DNA of 64,000 bases from Priestia megaterium (GCF_023824195.1 NZ_CP085442.1:3138001-3202000), one strand, 5' to 3'. Shown: positions 1-8,136, numbered from the stretch's first letter. The notes: generated from the sequence alone by a model not told the origin. Numbers and translations: made by a program.

Positions 1-851
1 ACAATTAAGTCAAATAGCCCGTTGTCTCCTGAGATTTGTTTTGATACTTCTTTTAATGCTTCTGCTCTTGGATCATGTGTACGATAAACGCGATGACCAA
101 ATCCCATAATTTTCTCTTTATTATCTAATTTTTTACGAACCCAAGGCTCAATATTCTCTTCATTTCCAATTTCATCAAACATGGTAATAACACCAGAAGG
201 AGCTCCTCCGTGAAGCGGACCTTTCATCGCGCCAATTGCTCCGCAAATAGCTGAAACCATGTCAGATTCGGTAGATGAAATAACGCGTGATGAGAAGGTT
301 GAGGCGTTCATCCCATGTTCAATTGTCAAAACAAAATATGCGTTCAGCGCAGTAACCAAACTTTGATCTGGAATTTCTCCATTAATCATGTATAAATAGT
401 TTGCTACATGATCCAAATGCTCGTTAGGCTCTACTACTTCTAAATCATTCATTTTACGATACCAATAGGCAATAATGGTAGGTGTTACCGATGTAATCGC
501 AAGCGCCTGCTCTTTTGTCGGTGGCCAGCTGTATGAAGGGTCTCCTAATGCTGATATACATGTGCGAAGCGCGCTCATCACTTCTGTATCTTTTGGCAAA
601 CAGTCCATTAACGCAACAATATTAGCCGGAAGCGTACGATGAGTCACCATTTTTTGTTTAAATGCTTTTAACTCATCATGATTTGGCAGTGTGCCGTTCC
701 AAATTAAATAAGAAACTTCTTCAAAAGAATAATTGATCGCCAAATCTTTCGCCCAATATCCGCGATAAATCAGCTGACCTTTCTCTCCATCAACATGCCC
801 TACTTTTGTTTCAGCTGCAACGATTCCTTCTAATCCTTTAACGTATGCCAT
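1..851 (-). CDS. citA: Citrate synthase (CitA type), 3' end cut by window
   Basis: Citrate synthase condenses acetyl-CoA and oxaloacetate at the entry of the TCA cycle, in the cytosol. The reading frame on the minus strand starts MAYVKGLEGIVAAETKVGHV and contains the family signatures HGGAPSG and GFGHRVYRTHDPRA, with the first catalytic His in the IEHGMNAST stretch. About 283 codons are present; the C-terminal part with the catalytic Asp lies outside the window. It is divergent from a LysR gene at 1262, the arrangement known for citA/citR in Bacillus subtilis, which is why I call it CitA rather than the main citrate synthase CitZ (citZ sits with icd and mdh). The family call is secure, the paralogue assignment fairly so. 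Confidence 0.92.
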   Translation of the reverse strand, partial: MAYVKGLEGIVAAETKVGHVDGEKGQLIYRGYWAKDLAINYSFEEVSYLIWNGTLPNHDELKAFKQKMVTHRTLPANIVALMDCLPKDTEVMSALRTCISALGDPSYSWPPTKEQALAITSVTPTIIAYWYRKMNDLEVVEPNEHLDHVANYLYMINGEIPDQSLVTALNAYFVLTIEHGMNASTFSSRVISSTESDMVSAICGAIGAMKGPLHGGAPSGVITMFDEIGNEENIEPWVRKKLDNKEKIMGFGHRVYRTHDPRAEALKEVSKQISGDNGLFDLI

Positions 852-970
852 CTCAATCACTCCCCCAATTATTTTTAACAAACTGGCCCTTTTTTCTATG
901 TACGGCTCGTTTGCAGAATGAATAGACTCACCTTAGTGGTGCACTATACCATTTTATTCCTCTTTCTTAA

Positions 971-989
971 TTGTCAGAACAGTATACAA
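971..989. promoter_or_regulatory. LysR-type operator between citA and citR
   Basis: The sequence TTGT, 11 bases, ACAA is a perfect T-N11-A box of the kind bound by LysR-type regulators. It lies 120 bases upstream of citA and 270 upstream of citR in the 410-base divergent spacer, so it is the best candidate site for CitR. The rest of the spacer (852-1261) is AT-rich and shows no other gene; a TATAGT-like -10 for citA lies near 946-951 on the minus strand. Confidence 0.5.
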
Positions 990-1261
990 AGTGAACATTT
1001 CAACACGTGTTATTTCTGCGCTTGCGGCTTTGTTTTACGGGAGAAAAAAATATTTTTCTAGGATTTTCTTCGAGGATGCTTTTTTTGTTAACGCTTACAA
1101 ATATGCGGGTTTCTAACGTATTTAGAGGAATTTGATGTACTATTTTTAGATGAATCACTATTCACTTCCTTATGTAAGAGTTTACATTTATTTGAATCAT
1201 AAGTAAAATAGATAAATAGAATAAATAGTATGAAAACTAAGAATACTAGTGAGGAGAATTT

Positions 1262-2176
1262 ATGGATATTCGAGAACTGCAACATTTCATGGAAGTAGTT
1301 AATCAAAAAAGTTTCACGAAAGCAGCAGCTGCAATTCACTTGTCTCAGCCAGCATTAAGTAAAATTGTAAAAAAACTAGAAGAAGAACTCGGCGTAGATC
1401 TTTTTGATCGCTCTACTCGAAAGCTGACGTTAACCGATGCAGGACAGATTGTGTATGGGCAAAGCCAAAAGCTGGTATCCACTCTTCACGAGCTGCATGC
1501 TCTGTTAGATGATTTACGGAATCTGCCTACAGGAGATATTAAAGTAGGAATTCCTCCTTTAGTAGGGACTGTTGTTTTCCCAATGATTGCAAAAAACTTT
1601 ACATCAAAACATCCTCAGGTGAAATTAGAGCTTGTGGAGCTTGGCGCAAAGCGAATTGTCGAACTTGTAGAAAACGAACAAGTAGACCTTGGCATTATCG
1701 TGTTGCCTATTCAAAACCCTCTTTTTCACGTCTATCCGTTTATTGAAGAAGAGTTTAATTTATACATTCATCATGGGCATCCGCTGGCAGCTAAATCAAT
1801 CGTTGCTTTGAGCGAGCTGAGAGAAGAGCCATTTGTCCTGTTCAGCAAAGATTTTTCTCTTCATGATCGCATTATTCACGAGTGCATTCAAGCTGGTTTT
1901 CATCCGAAAATAGCGTATGAAAGTTCGCAATGGGATTTGATTATTGAACTAGTCGCTTCTGAATTAGGTATTGCAATTTTACCAAAGTCCGTGTTTCCGA
2001 AGATCAATAACCCTTTTATTAAAAGTATTCCAATTGCCGCACCTACTCCAATGTGGGAGCTCGGCATCATTTTGAAAAAAGATCGCTATATGTCATATGC
2101 TACACGAGAACTTTTATCCTTCCTAGTAGACCAAGACATCATTTTGCCGTCTCATACGATGTCAGCAAACTCTTAA
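1262..2176 (+). CDS. citR: LysR-family transcriptional regulator CitR
   Basis: A 304-residue LysR-type regulator with an N-terminal winged helix-turn-helix (residues 1-60: MDIRELQHFMEVVNQKSFTK, then SQPALSKIVKKLEEELGV) and a periplasmic-binding-like effector domain (about 90-295). The length is normal for the family. The ATG is preceded by GAGGAG at a good distance. It is transcribed away from citrate synthase; in B. subtilis CitR represses citA, and the same role is inferred here from the gene order and the LysR box between the two. A hairpin terminator follows at once. Confidence 0.88.
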   Translation: MDIRELQHFMEVVNQKSFTKAAAAIHLSQPALSKIVKKLEEELGVDLFDRSTRKLTLTDAGQIVYGQSQKLVSTLHELHALLDDLRNLPTGDIKVGIPPLVGTVVFPMIAKNFTSKHPQVKLELVELGAKRIVELVENEQVDLGIIVLPIQNPLFHVYPFIEEEFNLYIHHGHPLAAKSIVALSELREEPFVLFSKDFSLHDRIIHECIQAGFHPKIAYESSQWDLIIELVASELGIAILPKSVFPKINNPFIKSIPIAAPTPMWELGIILKKDRYMSYATRELLSFLVDQDIILPSHTMSANS

Positions 2177-2180
2177 CAAA

Positions 2181-2213
2181 AAAGCCTCTTCTTTCATTAG
2201 GAAGAGGCTTTTA
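2181..2213 (+). terminator. Terminator of citR
   Basis: AAAGCCTCTTC and GAAGAGGCTTTT form a stem directly after the citR stop codon. Confidence 0.8.
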
Positions 2214-2260
2214 GTCATCTTTAATATCTTCTTCAATCCTTTTTGTCATCCGATTGACTA

Positions 2261-2290
2261 AAAACAAGTCAGCAAATGGCGACTTGTTTT
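2261..2290 (-). terminator. Terminator of the DMT transporter gene
   Basis: AAAACAAGTC, a 10-base loop and GACTTGTTTT. Read on the minus strand it overlaps the stop codon of the gene at 2289 and ends in a T run. Confidence 0.7.
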
Positions 2291-3206
2291 ACAGCTGCTT
2301 TTTGAATAGCACACCTTTTTTAAAATGTACTCCCAAAGCTTCACGATTGGCCATAAACACTCCTATTAAAATAAGAAGGCCTCCGCCAATAATAGAAGGC
2401 GTGATAGCTTCATTTAAGACTACATAACCGATTAACACCGCGATTAAAGGAGATACATACAACCAAGTAGATGGAAAAACCGGATTTGTTTGAGCTATTA
2501 GCCAATAATATAAGCCGTGTCCAGCAATTGAACCAACAAAAATTAAATATACAATAGACCATACTGCGTTCCAAGGCATAATAGTGGAAACATGGATCTG
2601 CTCTGTACATAAAGATAGCACCAGTAGAAATATTCCCCCGTAAAACATTTGAATACCGTTAATTAAAAATGGTGACACTTCTTTTAGTTCATTTAACAAA
2701 GCTTTCGAATAATTGCTGCCTATGCCGTAAAATACCTCTCCTACTATGATAATGATACACCCTAACGTCCACGAATAAGACATAGTGGCTGTAACATTTG
2801 GAAGTGAAATGCAAATAACACCGGTAAAAGCCAGAAGCAAAGCGAATAACTGCTCTTTTTTTAATTCCATTTTTCTTTGCATCACTTGAATAAGCAATAT
2901 CATCATTGGGCCAGTAGCAGATAAAACAGCTGCAAGACCCGATGTCACATGTTGTTCTGCCCAATAGAGTGTTGAAAATGTCATAAAGGTCAAACAAAAC
3001 CCTACCATCATCACTTTTTTTGAAAATAATAACGAGCGTCGAACGTCTTTTTTATATGCAAAGTACGAGATTACTAATATTCCTGCTAAAAGAAAGCGAG
3101 TTCCAGCTGAGAAAAGTGGAGGCATTCCTGCTTCAATCCCTAATTTAATAGTTAAGAATGTCGTGCCGAAAATAAAACAGATAAGTACGTAATTAATAAT
3201 AATCAT
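2289..3206 (-). CDS. EamA/DMT-family transporter
   Basis: A ten-helix membrane protein of the drug/metabolite transporter superfamily, two EamA repeats (about residues 5-135 and 150-290), probably an exporter of amino acids or small metabolites; the substrate cannot be told from sequence. Start: the ATG giving MIIINYVLICFIFGTTFLTI is chosen because AAAGGAGG lies 8 bases ahead; an upstream ATG seven codons earlier overlaps that ribosome site. It is divergent from a MocR-type regulator at 3351, a pairing common in Bacillus and suggesting that the regulator controls this exporter. Confidence 0.85.
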   Translation of the reverse strand: MIIINYVLICFIFGTTFLTIKLGIEAGMPPLFSAGTRFLLAGILVISYFAYKKDVRRSLLFSKKVMMVGFCLTFMTFSTLYWAEQHVTSGLAAVLSATGPMMILLIQVMQRKMELKKEQLFALLLAFTGVICISLPNVTATMSYSWTLGCIIIIVGEVFYGIGSNYSKALLNELKEVSPFLINGIQMFYGGIFLLVLSLCTEQIHVSTIMPWNAVWSIVYLIFVGSIAGHGLYYWLIAQTNPVFPSTWLYVSPLIAVLIGYVVLNEAITPSIIGGGLLILIGVFMANREALGVHFKKGVLFKKQL

Positions 3207-3251
3207 ATATCTTCCTCCTTTAAACATGCCACGAGTATAAAAGAAAGGAAG

Positions 3252-3280
3252 TATAACAGTAAAACCTTGACTATAACAGT
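3252..3280. promoter_or_regulatory. Direct repeat in the DMT/MocR spacer, candidate operator
   Basis: TATAACAGT occurs twice, at 3252-3260 and 3272-3280, a 20-base period (about two helix turns). MocR/GabR-type regulators often bind direct repeats in the divergent promoter region beside their own gene. Assignment is inference. Confidence 0.4.
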
Positions 3281-3350
3281 TGCTGTTTTTCCAGTTGCGC
3301 CCATGCTTATTTTGAGGTTAACTAAAGAAAAAGAATAGTTAGGTGACACA

Positions 3351-4784
3351 ATGAGATTTAATGTACATAAAAAATCTTCTACCCCCATTTATCAGCAAAT
3401 CTATGAGCAGATTCGTTATCGCATCCAAACGAGCATGATAAAACCTGGTGATCAGCTCCCTTCTTTACGCAAGCTATCACAAGAGTTAGAAATAAGCTTA
3501 TTAACGGTACGAAAATCGTATCAGCTCTTACAAAAATCAGGATTAATCGTAATACAGTCAGGAAAAGGAGCTTTTGTTAAAGGGGTTACTAAATGTTCTT
3601 CCAAGGTATTAAATAATTTTTCATGGCAAGATGAATTAAACGTAAATATCACGCGCTCTCAGTATAGCTTAAATCGTGATCGTAAATATTATGATTTCTC
3701 TCAGGCTATTCTTTTCCCTCGTCTCCTTCCTAATCAGTTTTTAGCGCAAGAAATGCAAAGTCTGTTACGTACCAATGAGCTTGTTTTAGCCACATACGGT
3801 CCAATTCAAGGAGATCGTGAGCTTCGCATAGAGCTTTCTTCTTATTTACAGAGAGAGCAAGGAATAAAAGCTGATCCTCATGAAATTATGATTACAAGTG
3901 GCGCTCAGCAAGGTATTGATTTAATTGCTCAAACGCTTTTAAAGCCAGGGGATACGGTTATAGTAGAGAGTCCATGCTACGGAGCTGCAATTGATGTCTT
4001 CACCAATAAAGGTGTTAACGTCATTTCAATTGAACTAGATGAAGAAGGAATACAATCTGATTTAGTAGAAGAAGTCTGCAAAAAAATAAAGCCTTCGCTT
4101 TTGTACGTGAACCCTTCTTTTCAAAACCCTACAGGTATACTAATGAGCAGACAGCGCCGCAAAGAACTAGTTGATTTGGCCGAATTGTATCACTTTTTTA
4201 TTGTTGAAGATGATTCGTTTGGAGAGATTTATTTCGATGATATATCGGTGCCTCCACCGATCAAAACGTTTGATAAAAATGGGCATGTTTTGTTCTTGAA
4301 GGGGTTTAGTAAAACTTTGGCTCCAGGACTTCGAATTGGATTACTTTATGCACAAGGTTCTGTATTTGATTGGCTATATGCGGTTAAAGCACTGATGGAT
4401 ATTGGTAGTCCCTTGCTAACTCAAAAAGCCGTGCTAGCTTTTTTACGCACTGAGCGAATGAAACATCACATGGAAAAACTGAGGACCGCTTTGCAACTGA
4501 GAAGAGATCATGCAAGCGACCTGCTTTCGTCTCTTTCCGAATCCGTTCAATTCCAAGTTCCTAAAGGAGGATTCAACTTATGGTTAAAACTGCCTCAAAA
4601 AGTAAACACATTTGGGTTATTAAAAAAAGCCCAGGAGCACAATATCTGCTTTTTACCTGGTGAAGCTTGTTTTGTTCACAAACCGCTTCATGCTTACATT
4701 CGAATAAGCTATTCCCTCCTTAGTGATACTGATTTGAACACAGGACTTCAACGTCTTAACGCCATTCTTTCAGCTGAAATATAA
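3351..4784 (+). CDS. MocR-type regulator (GntR HTH fused to PLP aminotransferase fold)
   Basis: A 477-residue fusion of a GntR winged helix-turn-helix (about 10-75: PIYQQIYEQIRYRIQTSMIK, then LSQELEISLLTVRKSYQLLQ) with a class I/II aminotransferase-like domain (about 110-475). The PLP-binding Lys sits in the motif FSKTLAPGLRIG, and NPSFQNPTG and EDDSFGE are also conserved. Such proteins (GabR, PdxR) use PLP or an amine as ligand and regulate a neighbouring gene, here most likely the divergent DMT transporter. Start ATG has AGGTGA upstream. Whether it is a PdxR or another MocR member cannot be decided; no pdxST is seen. Confidence 0.88.
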   Translation: MRFNVHKKSSTPIYQQIYEQIRYRIQTSMIKPGDQLPSLRKLSQELEISLLTVRKSYQLLQKSGLIVIQSGKGAFVKGVTKCSSKVLNNFSWQDELNVNITRSQYSLNRDRKYYDFSQAILFPRLLPNQFLAQEMQSLLRTNELVLATYGPIQGDRELRIELSSYLQREQGIKADPHEIMITSGAQQGIDLIAQTLLKPGDTVIVESPCYGAAIDVFTNKGVNVISIELDEEGIQSDLVEEVCKKIKPSLLYVNPSFQNPTGILMSRQRRKELVDLAELYHFFIVEDDSFGEIYFDDISVPPPIKTFDKNGHVLFLKGFSKTLAPGLRIGLLYAQGSVFDWLYAVKALMDIGSPLLTQKAVLAFLRTERMKHHMEKLRTALQLRRDHASDLLSSLSESVQFQVPKGGFNLWLKLPQKVNTFGLLKKAQEHNICFLPGEACFVHKPLHAYIRISYSLLSDTDLNTGLQRLNAILSAEI

Positions 4785-4835
4785 AAAGATTCTTTAATAG
4801 ATGTTTAATTGTAAGAAAAGAAGTGTATACAGAAA

Positions 4836-4866
4836 GAGGAGAAGAAAGTTATTCTTTCTTCTCCTC
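4836..4866. terminator. Bidirectional hairpin between MocR and PAS-STAS genes
   Basis: A perfect 13-bp stem (GAGGAGAAGAAAG / CTTTCTTCTCCTC) with a 5-base loop between two convergent genes; the T tract is poor on both sides. Confidence 0.6.
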
Positions 4867-4873
4867 CACCCTT

Positions 4874-5698
4874 TTAACTCACATTTTTATTCACAGCAAT
4901 AATTTCACTGAGGTTATTCATATAAATAATTTGATCACCAAACGTTCTATTTTTCAAAGCAGCCGTATGGTGCGGCTTCATGCCAATAATATAGCATGTG
5001 ATACCCATGAGGTAGAAGGACTGCATAAAGCCTGCAAAAGCTTGAATTCCTTCGGTCGTTAATATATCTAGTCCCCCAAAGTCAAATAGAAGCGTGGTGT
5101 AATTTCCTTCATGCGCAAAGTTTTGCAAAATGGACGTATTTTCAGCTACAAGAGCTGTATCTAAGTCCCCAAAAAGAGGTATAAGTCCTACTTTAGAGGA
5201 TAATTTAATAAAAGAAGCGGACAACTGCTTAATTTTTTGTAACGATTTTTCAAGACGTTCTTTTTGTTCAAGTAGTTCAAAATCTGTATCTGCTAATCGT
5301 TTCCGATGGTCTTGGACAAGGTTTGTCAGCTCTTGGATACGTTCATCTTGGCGAATACAAACTAAGTGACCTACATCACCATCCCATTGAATTAAGCATT
5401 CAAACAGTGAATAAGGTGAATCATTGGTTTGCACCACAAGTTCTACTTTCTGAATAGCCTGCCCTCGACTTTGGACAAGCGTTTGCTCATCATGAGGTTC
5501 GTCTACCGACAGTTCTCTAGAATCTTTTTGACGCAAGCTTAAAAATTTTCTCGCCTTTTCTTGACTGAATACATCTACAAGATCTAAAAAATTAGCTGAA
5601 GGCTTAAATAAATGACCTGATTGTTGCGACCATTCCAAAATATTAAATTCAGTATCCACTAAAAAGTAAGGAATTGGAACATATTCAAGCATCGACAT
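4874..5698 (-). CDS. PAS-like/STAS domain protein, RsbR-type stressosome input
   Basis: 274 residues. Residues 1-115 look like a PAS domain (VPIPYFLVDTEFNILEWSQQ is a typical PAS start). Residues 118-165 are a charged coiled coil, and 166-270 a STAS domain beginning KVGLIPLFGDLDT. The GDLDT threonine (T181) aligns with the first phosphorylated Thr of RsbR proteins; the second site region reads LDILTTEG. The gene overlaps the end of the cobalamin-binding gene by 14 bases and has AAAGGAG 9 bases before its ATG, inside the upstream gene, so the two are translationally coupled. I infer that the B12 protein is the sensor partner of this STAS protein. What the PAS domain binds is unknown. Confidence 0.8.
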   Translation of the reverse strand: MSMLEYVPIPYFLVDTEFNILEWSQQSGHLFKPSANFLDLVDVFSQEKARKFLSLRQKDSRELSVDEPHDEQTLVQSRGQAIQKVELVVQTNDSPYSLFECLIQWDGDVGHLVCIRQDERIQELTNLVQDHRKRLADTDFELLEQKERLEKSLQKIKQLSASFIKLSSKVGLIPLFGDLDTALVAENTSILQNFAHEGNYTTLLFDFGGLDILTTEGIQAFAGFMQSFYLMGITCYIIGMKPHHTAALKNRTFGDQIIYMNNLSEIIAVNKNVS

Positions 5699-6350
5699 TA
5701 ACTTCCACTCCTTTGTGATAACTGACTAACCAGTTATTTAGTTGGTGAAGATCCGGAATTAGGCGTGTATGCTCAGAACAGTAAGAACAGAAATCAATTT
5801 GAGAAACTAAGCGTCCTCCTACCATTACCGTTGGCCTTGGTTCTAATTTGTCCAAAGTTTTGGTATATTCAGCAAGCCTCTCAATATGATAAGGGATGCT
5901 GACAGATAATCCTACCATGTGCGGCTTCCATTCTATAGCCATTTTCTCAGCGTATTCCAGAGGCAGATTGGCCCCTAAAAAGCGAGTATTCCAACCATGT
6001 TCCTCAAACAATAAAGCCACCATCTTTAAACCAATAAAGTGCTGTTCTTGTTCCAAACATAGAAGCAGTGCCTTTGGAGCGATGTCTGAAGCGTGTCCCT
6101 GAATTTTTTTATAAAAGCGATAGCGAGTTAGCACATAATCACATGTCGTAGTGGCGACATGCTCATCAGCTACAGAAATGATATTTTCTTCCCACATATC
6201 TCCAGTTACTCGCATTGCGGTTGTAATTAAATTTTCATAAATATCTAGGCTGTTCTTTCCTTGTTGGAGTTCTTCTAGCACAACTTCCCAAGCGCTGTCT
6301 TGATCACCAGCTAATAAATAGCCTACAAATTTTTTTACTTGAGATTTCAT
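5685..6350 (-). CDS. Cobalamin-binding protein with CarH-like sensor motifs, no DNA-binding domain
   Basis: 221 residues: a four-helix cap domain (about 1-85) and a B12-binding Rossmann domain (about 90-210). W53 is followed after nine residues by E63-H64, the Wx9EH motif that caps adenosylcobalamin in CarH-type photoreceptors. E102-x-H104-xx-G107 is the base-off B12 motif with H104 as lower cobalt ligand, and GLSVS (147-151) and GG (178-179) complete the nucleotide-loop pocket. CarH and LitR carry an N-terminal MerR HTH; this protein does not. The residue after W53 is Glu, where Thermus CarH (from memory) has the His that forms the bis-His photoproduct. It is coupled by overlap to a PAS-STAS gene. 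A corrinoid methyltransfer protein is the alternative, but no methyltransferase gene is nearby. Confidence 0.82.
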   Translation of the reverse strand: MKSQVKKFVGYLLAGDQDSAWEVVLEELQQGKNSLDIYENLITTAMRVTGDMWEENIISVADEHVATTTCDYVLTRYRFYKKIQGHASDIAPKALLLCLEQEQHFIGLKMVALLFEEHGWNTRFLGANLPLEYAEKMAIEWKPHMVGLSVSIPYHIERLAEYTKTLDKLEPRPTVMVGGRLVSQIDFCSYCSEHTRLIPDLHQLNNWLVSYHKGVEVNVDA

Positions 6351-6456
6351 TGTTTCACCTCGGTAAACGTAAAGCTTTTAAGAAACTTTGATAAAAGCTT
6401 CTCGTCTTTCTTTTTCAAGATCGCCTAAAATGTATACCACTTTTAGACTAACACAT

Positions 6457-6471
6457 GTTGCCAATAGCAAC
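6457..6471. promoter_or_regulatory. Inverted repeat upstream of the B12/STAS operon
   Basis: GTTGC-caata-GCAAC, a perfect 5-bp palindrome, lies 107 bases upstream of the cobalamin-binding gene. A second AT-rich dyad (GAATAA ... TTATTC, 6483-6501) lies further out. The 352-base spacer 6351-6702 holds no gene; these dyads and the terminator at 6565 are all I see in it. Operator function is a guess. Confidence 0.3.
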
Positions 6472-6564
6472 AACCTAAAAATAGAATAATAACTTTTTAT
6501 TCTACTACAATCAATAAAATATGACTAGCATTTCTCTAAATATTCTCCTTTCCCTTTTATTTAT

Positions 6565-6602
6565 GAAAAACACCTCGGCATTTTTTACCGAGGTGTTTTT
6601 CT
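6565..6602. terminator. Bidirectional terminator after the small membrane protein gene
   Basis: GAAAAACACCTCGG and CCGAGGTGTTTTTC form a strong stem with A/T tracts on both sides. Confidence 0.85.
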
Positions 6603-6702
6603 GGTTGTCATCATTTTGGCTAAAAGAATGTAAGTCTGTAACTGTCTCTTTTATGCATATCTGTTTATTTTCCACTTTCAATAGACTTTTAAACATATGT
6701 AT

Positions 6703-6966
6703 TTATGACTCTTCTGCTCCGACCATAATACTGATAAGATAGAGCGCTGTCATAACTGAGCCGATTGTATTCCATATCAAATGAATATATTGGCTGGTCG
6801 TCATAAACAAGTATACGCTTAACGACAGCAGCATCGTTCCGAACAAAAAAGACCATTTAAATAATGACAGTGGACGTTTAAACTTTAGATGCAAACAAAA
6901 AATAAAAATGAAGCCTACTAGTGCCATCACAAAGAAACTAACATTAAATAAATTGATGGTTATCAC
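6703..6966 (-). CDS. Small membrane protein, unknown function
   Basis: 87 residues with three hydrophobic segments (about 6-26, 38-55 and 61-82) and no soluble domain; not a family I recognise. Start is GTG with AAAGGGAG about 11 bases upstream. It lies between the cobalamin/STAS operon and the LOV-STAS gene, divergent from the latter by about 150 bases. It has its own terminator, so it is probably a single-gene unit. A role in the same sensory island is possible only by position. Confidence 0.6.
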   Translation of the reverse strand: MITINLFNVSFFVMALVGFIFIFCLHLKFKRPLSLFKWSFLFGTMLLSLSVYLFMTTSQYIHLIWNTIGSVMTALYLISIMVGAEES

Positions 6967-7118
6967 ATTTGTTCACACTCCCTTTGCCCCTGAAACTATT
7001 ATAACATATTTTTCCTTATCCTTATTCTCTCTCTACCAGCAAACGCGTCGAAAATTGTTTTTTTGACGTGTTTATGTCACAATATTTTTATAAAAATTCC
7101 AAGGAATGAGGGAATGCA

Positions 7119-7898
7119 TTGACTACACCTGAAGCTCAAGATTCAAAATGGTCCATTTTAAATAAAGCCCTTCATAGCTCACAATCTGGTATTATCGTGA
7201 CAGACCCTTCTTTGCCTGATAACCCAATTATTTACCTCAATCAAGGGTTTTCCCTTATGACCGGCTATAAGGAAGAAGAAGTATTAGGGGAAAATTGCCG
7301 TTTTCTACAAGGTCCTCTTACAAACCCGCACCACGTTGATGAAATTCGCAGCGCTATCAGCCGCAATCAGTCAGTCTCTGTCACGCTTGTTAATTATCGA
7401 AAAGACGGTTCTTTCTTTCATAATCAGCTAACGATTGACCCGACATATATAGAAGAAGATAAATACTACTTTATCGGTGTTCACAAAGACGTAACAATAG
7501 AAATTACAGCCCAGGAACAGCTTCAGCAAGCTTTGGAAGAAGTGGAAAGGCTATCCACCCCTATCGTGCCAATAGAGGAAGGAATCTCTGTTCTTCCATT
7601 AATCGGAACGTTAAACGAACGGCGTATAGAAATGCTATTTAATAGCTTCACCTCGCGTAACACAAGCAGCAAAGATCGTTATTTAATCCTAGACGTCTCA
7701 GGGTTAGCGCAATTTAATGATTCATTCGGCCGTGATATTCTTAATATTTACAATTGGCTGAAGCTCATGGGAACTCAGCTTGTTTTAACAGGAATTTCTC
7801 CTAACATGGCCATACATATGAGCACTATAGAAGATGATATGTCCTTTATTTTAGTCTATCAAAGCATTAAAGATGCCTTACCGAAGCTAAAGCTATAA
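7119..7898 (+). CDS. ytvA: Blue-light receptor, LOV-STAS protein of YtvA type
   Basis: 259 residues. The LOV domain (about 10-125) carries GENCRFLQG with C60, the cysteine that forms the flavin adduct under blue light. A linker helix (128-147) leads to a STAS domain (148-259) beginning GISVLPLIGTLNE. As in B. subtilis YtvA, the STAS domain lacks the phosphorylatable Thr of RsbR proteins (GTLNE in place of GDxDT). YtvA joins the stressosome and raises SigB activity in blue light. The start is TTG: GAGGG lies 6 bases upstream and no in-frame ATG occurs before the conserved N-terminus. An ATG two bases ahead of the GAGGG spacing opens only a two-codon frame. Confidence 0.93.
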   Translation: MTTPEAQDSKWSILNKALHSSQSGIIVTDPSLPDNPIIYLNQGFSLMTGYKEEEVLGENCRFLQGPLTNPHHVDEIRSAISRNQSVSVTLVNYRKDGSFFHNQLTIDPTYIEEDKYYFIGVHKDVTIEITAQEQLQQALEEVERLSTPIVPIEEGISVLPLIGTLNERRIEMLFNSFTSRNTSSKDRYLILDVSGLAQFNDSFGRDILNIYNWLKLMGTQLVLTGISPNMAIHMSTIEDDMSFILVYQSIKDALPKLKL

Positions 7899-7980
7899 GC
7901 ACAAGAAGTGGTTCTTTATGAAAAATAGTTAAAATGCATGAATATGCTAGTTAAAAAATGTTTATTTTTTAATAAATTGG

Positions 7981-8005
7981 GTTTGAGAGTATACAGTTAG
8001 GGAAA
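7981..8005 (+). promoter_or_regulatory. SigB-type promoter upstream of the RsbR-like gene
   Basis: GTTTGA, a 13-base spacer and GGGAAA match the general-stress SigB consensus (GTTTAA, 12-14 bases, GGGWAW). Transcription would start near 8012, 125 bases before the RsbR-like gene. Confidence 0.6.
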
Positions 8006-8052
8006 ACAAGGCGTATAGGAAAATAAATGCGCTTCATAATGGATTTATTTAT

Positions 8053-8085
8053 AAGCATCCTCACTCTAGCTCAGGGGATGCTTTT
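8053..8085 (+). terminator. Hairpin between LOV-STAS and RsbR-like genes
   Basis: AAGCATCC and GGATGCTT with four T's. It could terminate the LOV-STAS transcript. It also sits inside the leader of the SigB-type transcript starting near 8012, where it would act as an attenuator or end a 75-nt RNA. Confidence 0.6.
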
Positions 8086-8136
8086 ATGCCTTTATTTATA
8101 AATCAATTAGACTATACATATATAAGGAGAGTCTTC

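Noticed and set aside
1088..1339. Reading frame on the minus strand across the citR start
   Set aside because: Low-complexity Phe/Leu/Ser composition, no ribosome site, overlaps the conserved citR start.
7111..7121. ATG CAT TGA mini-frame in front of the LOV-STAS start
   Set aside because: Only two codons long; the TTG start with GAGGG upstream explains the gene, so the ATG is coincidental.
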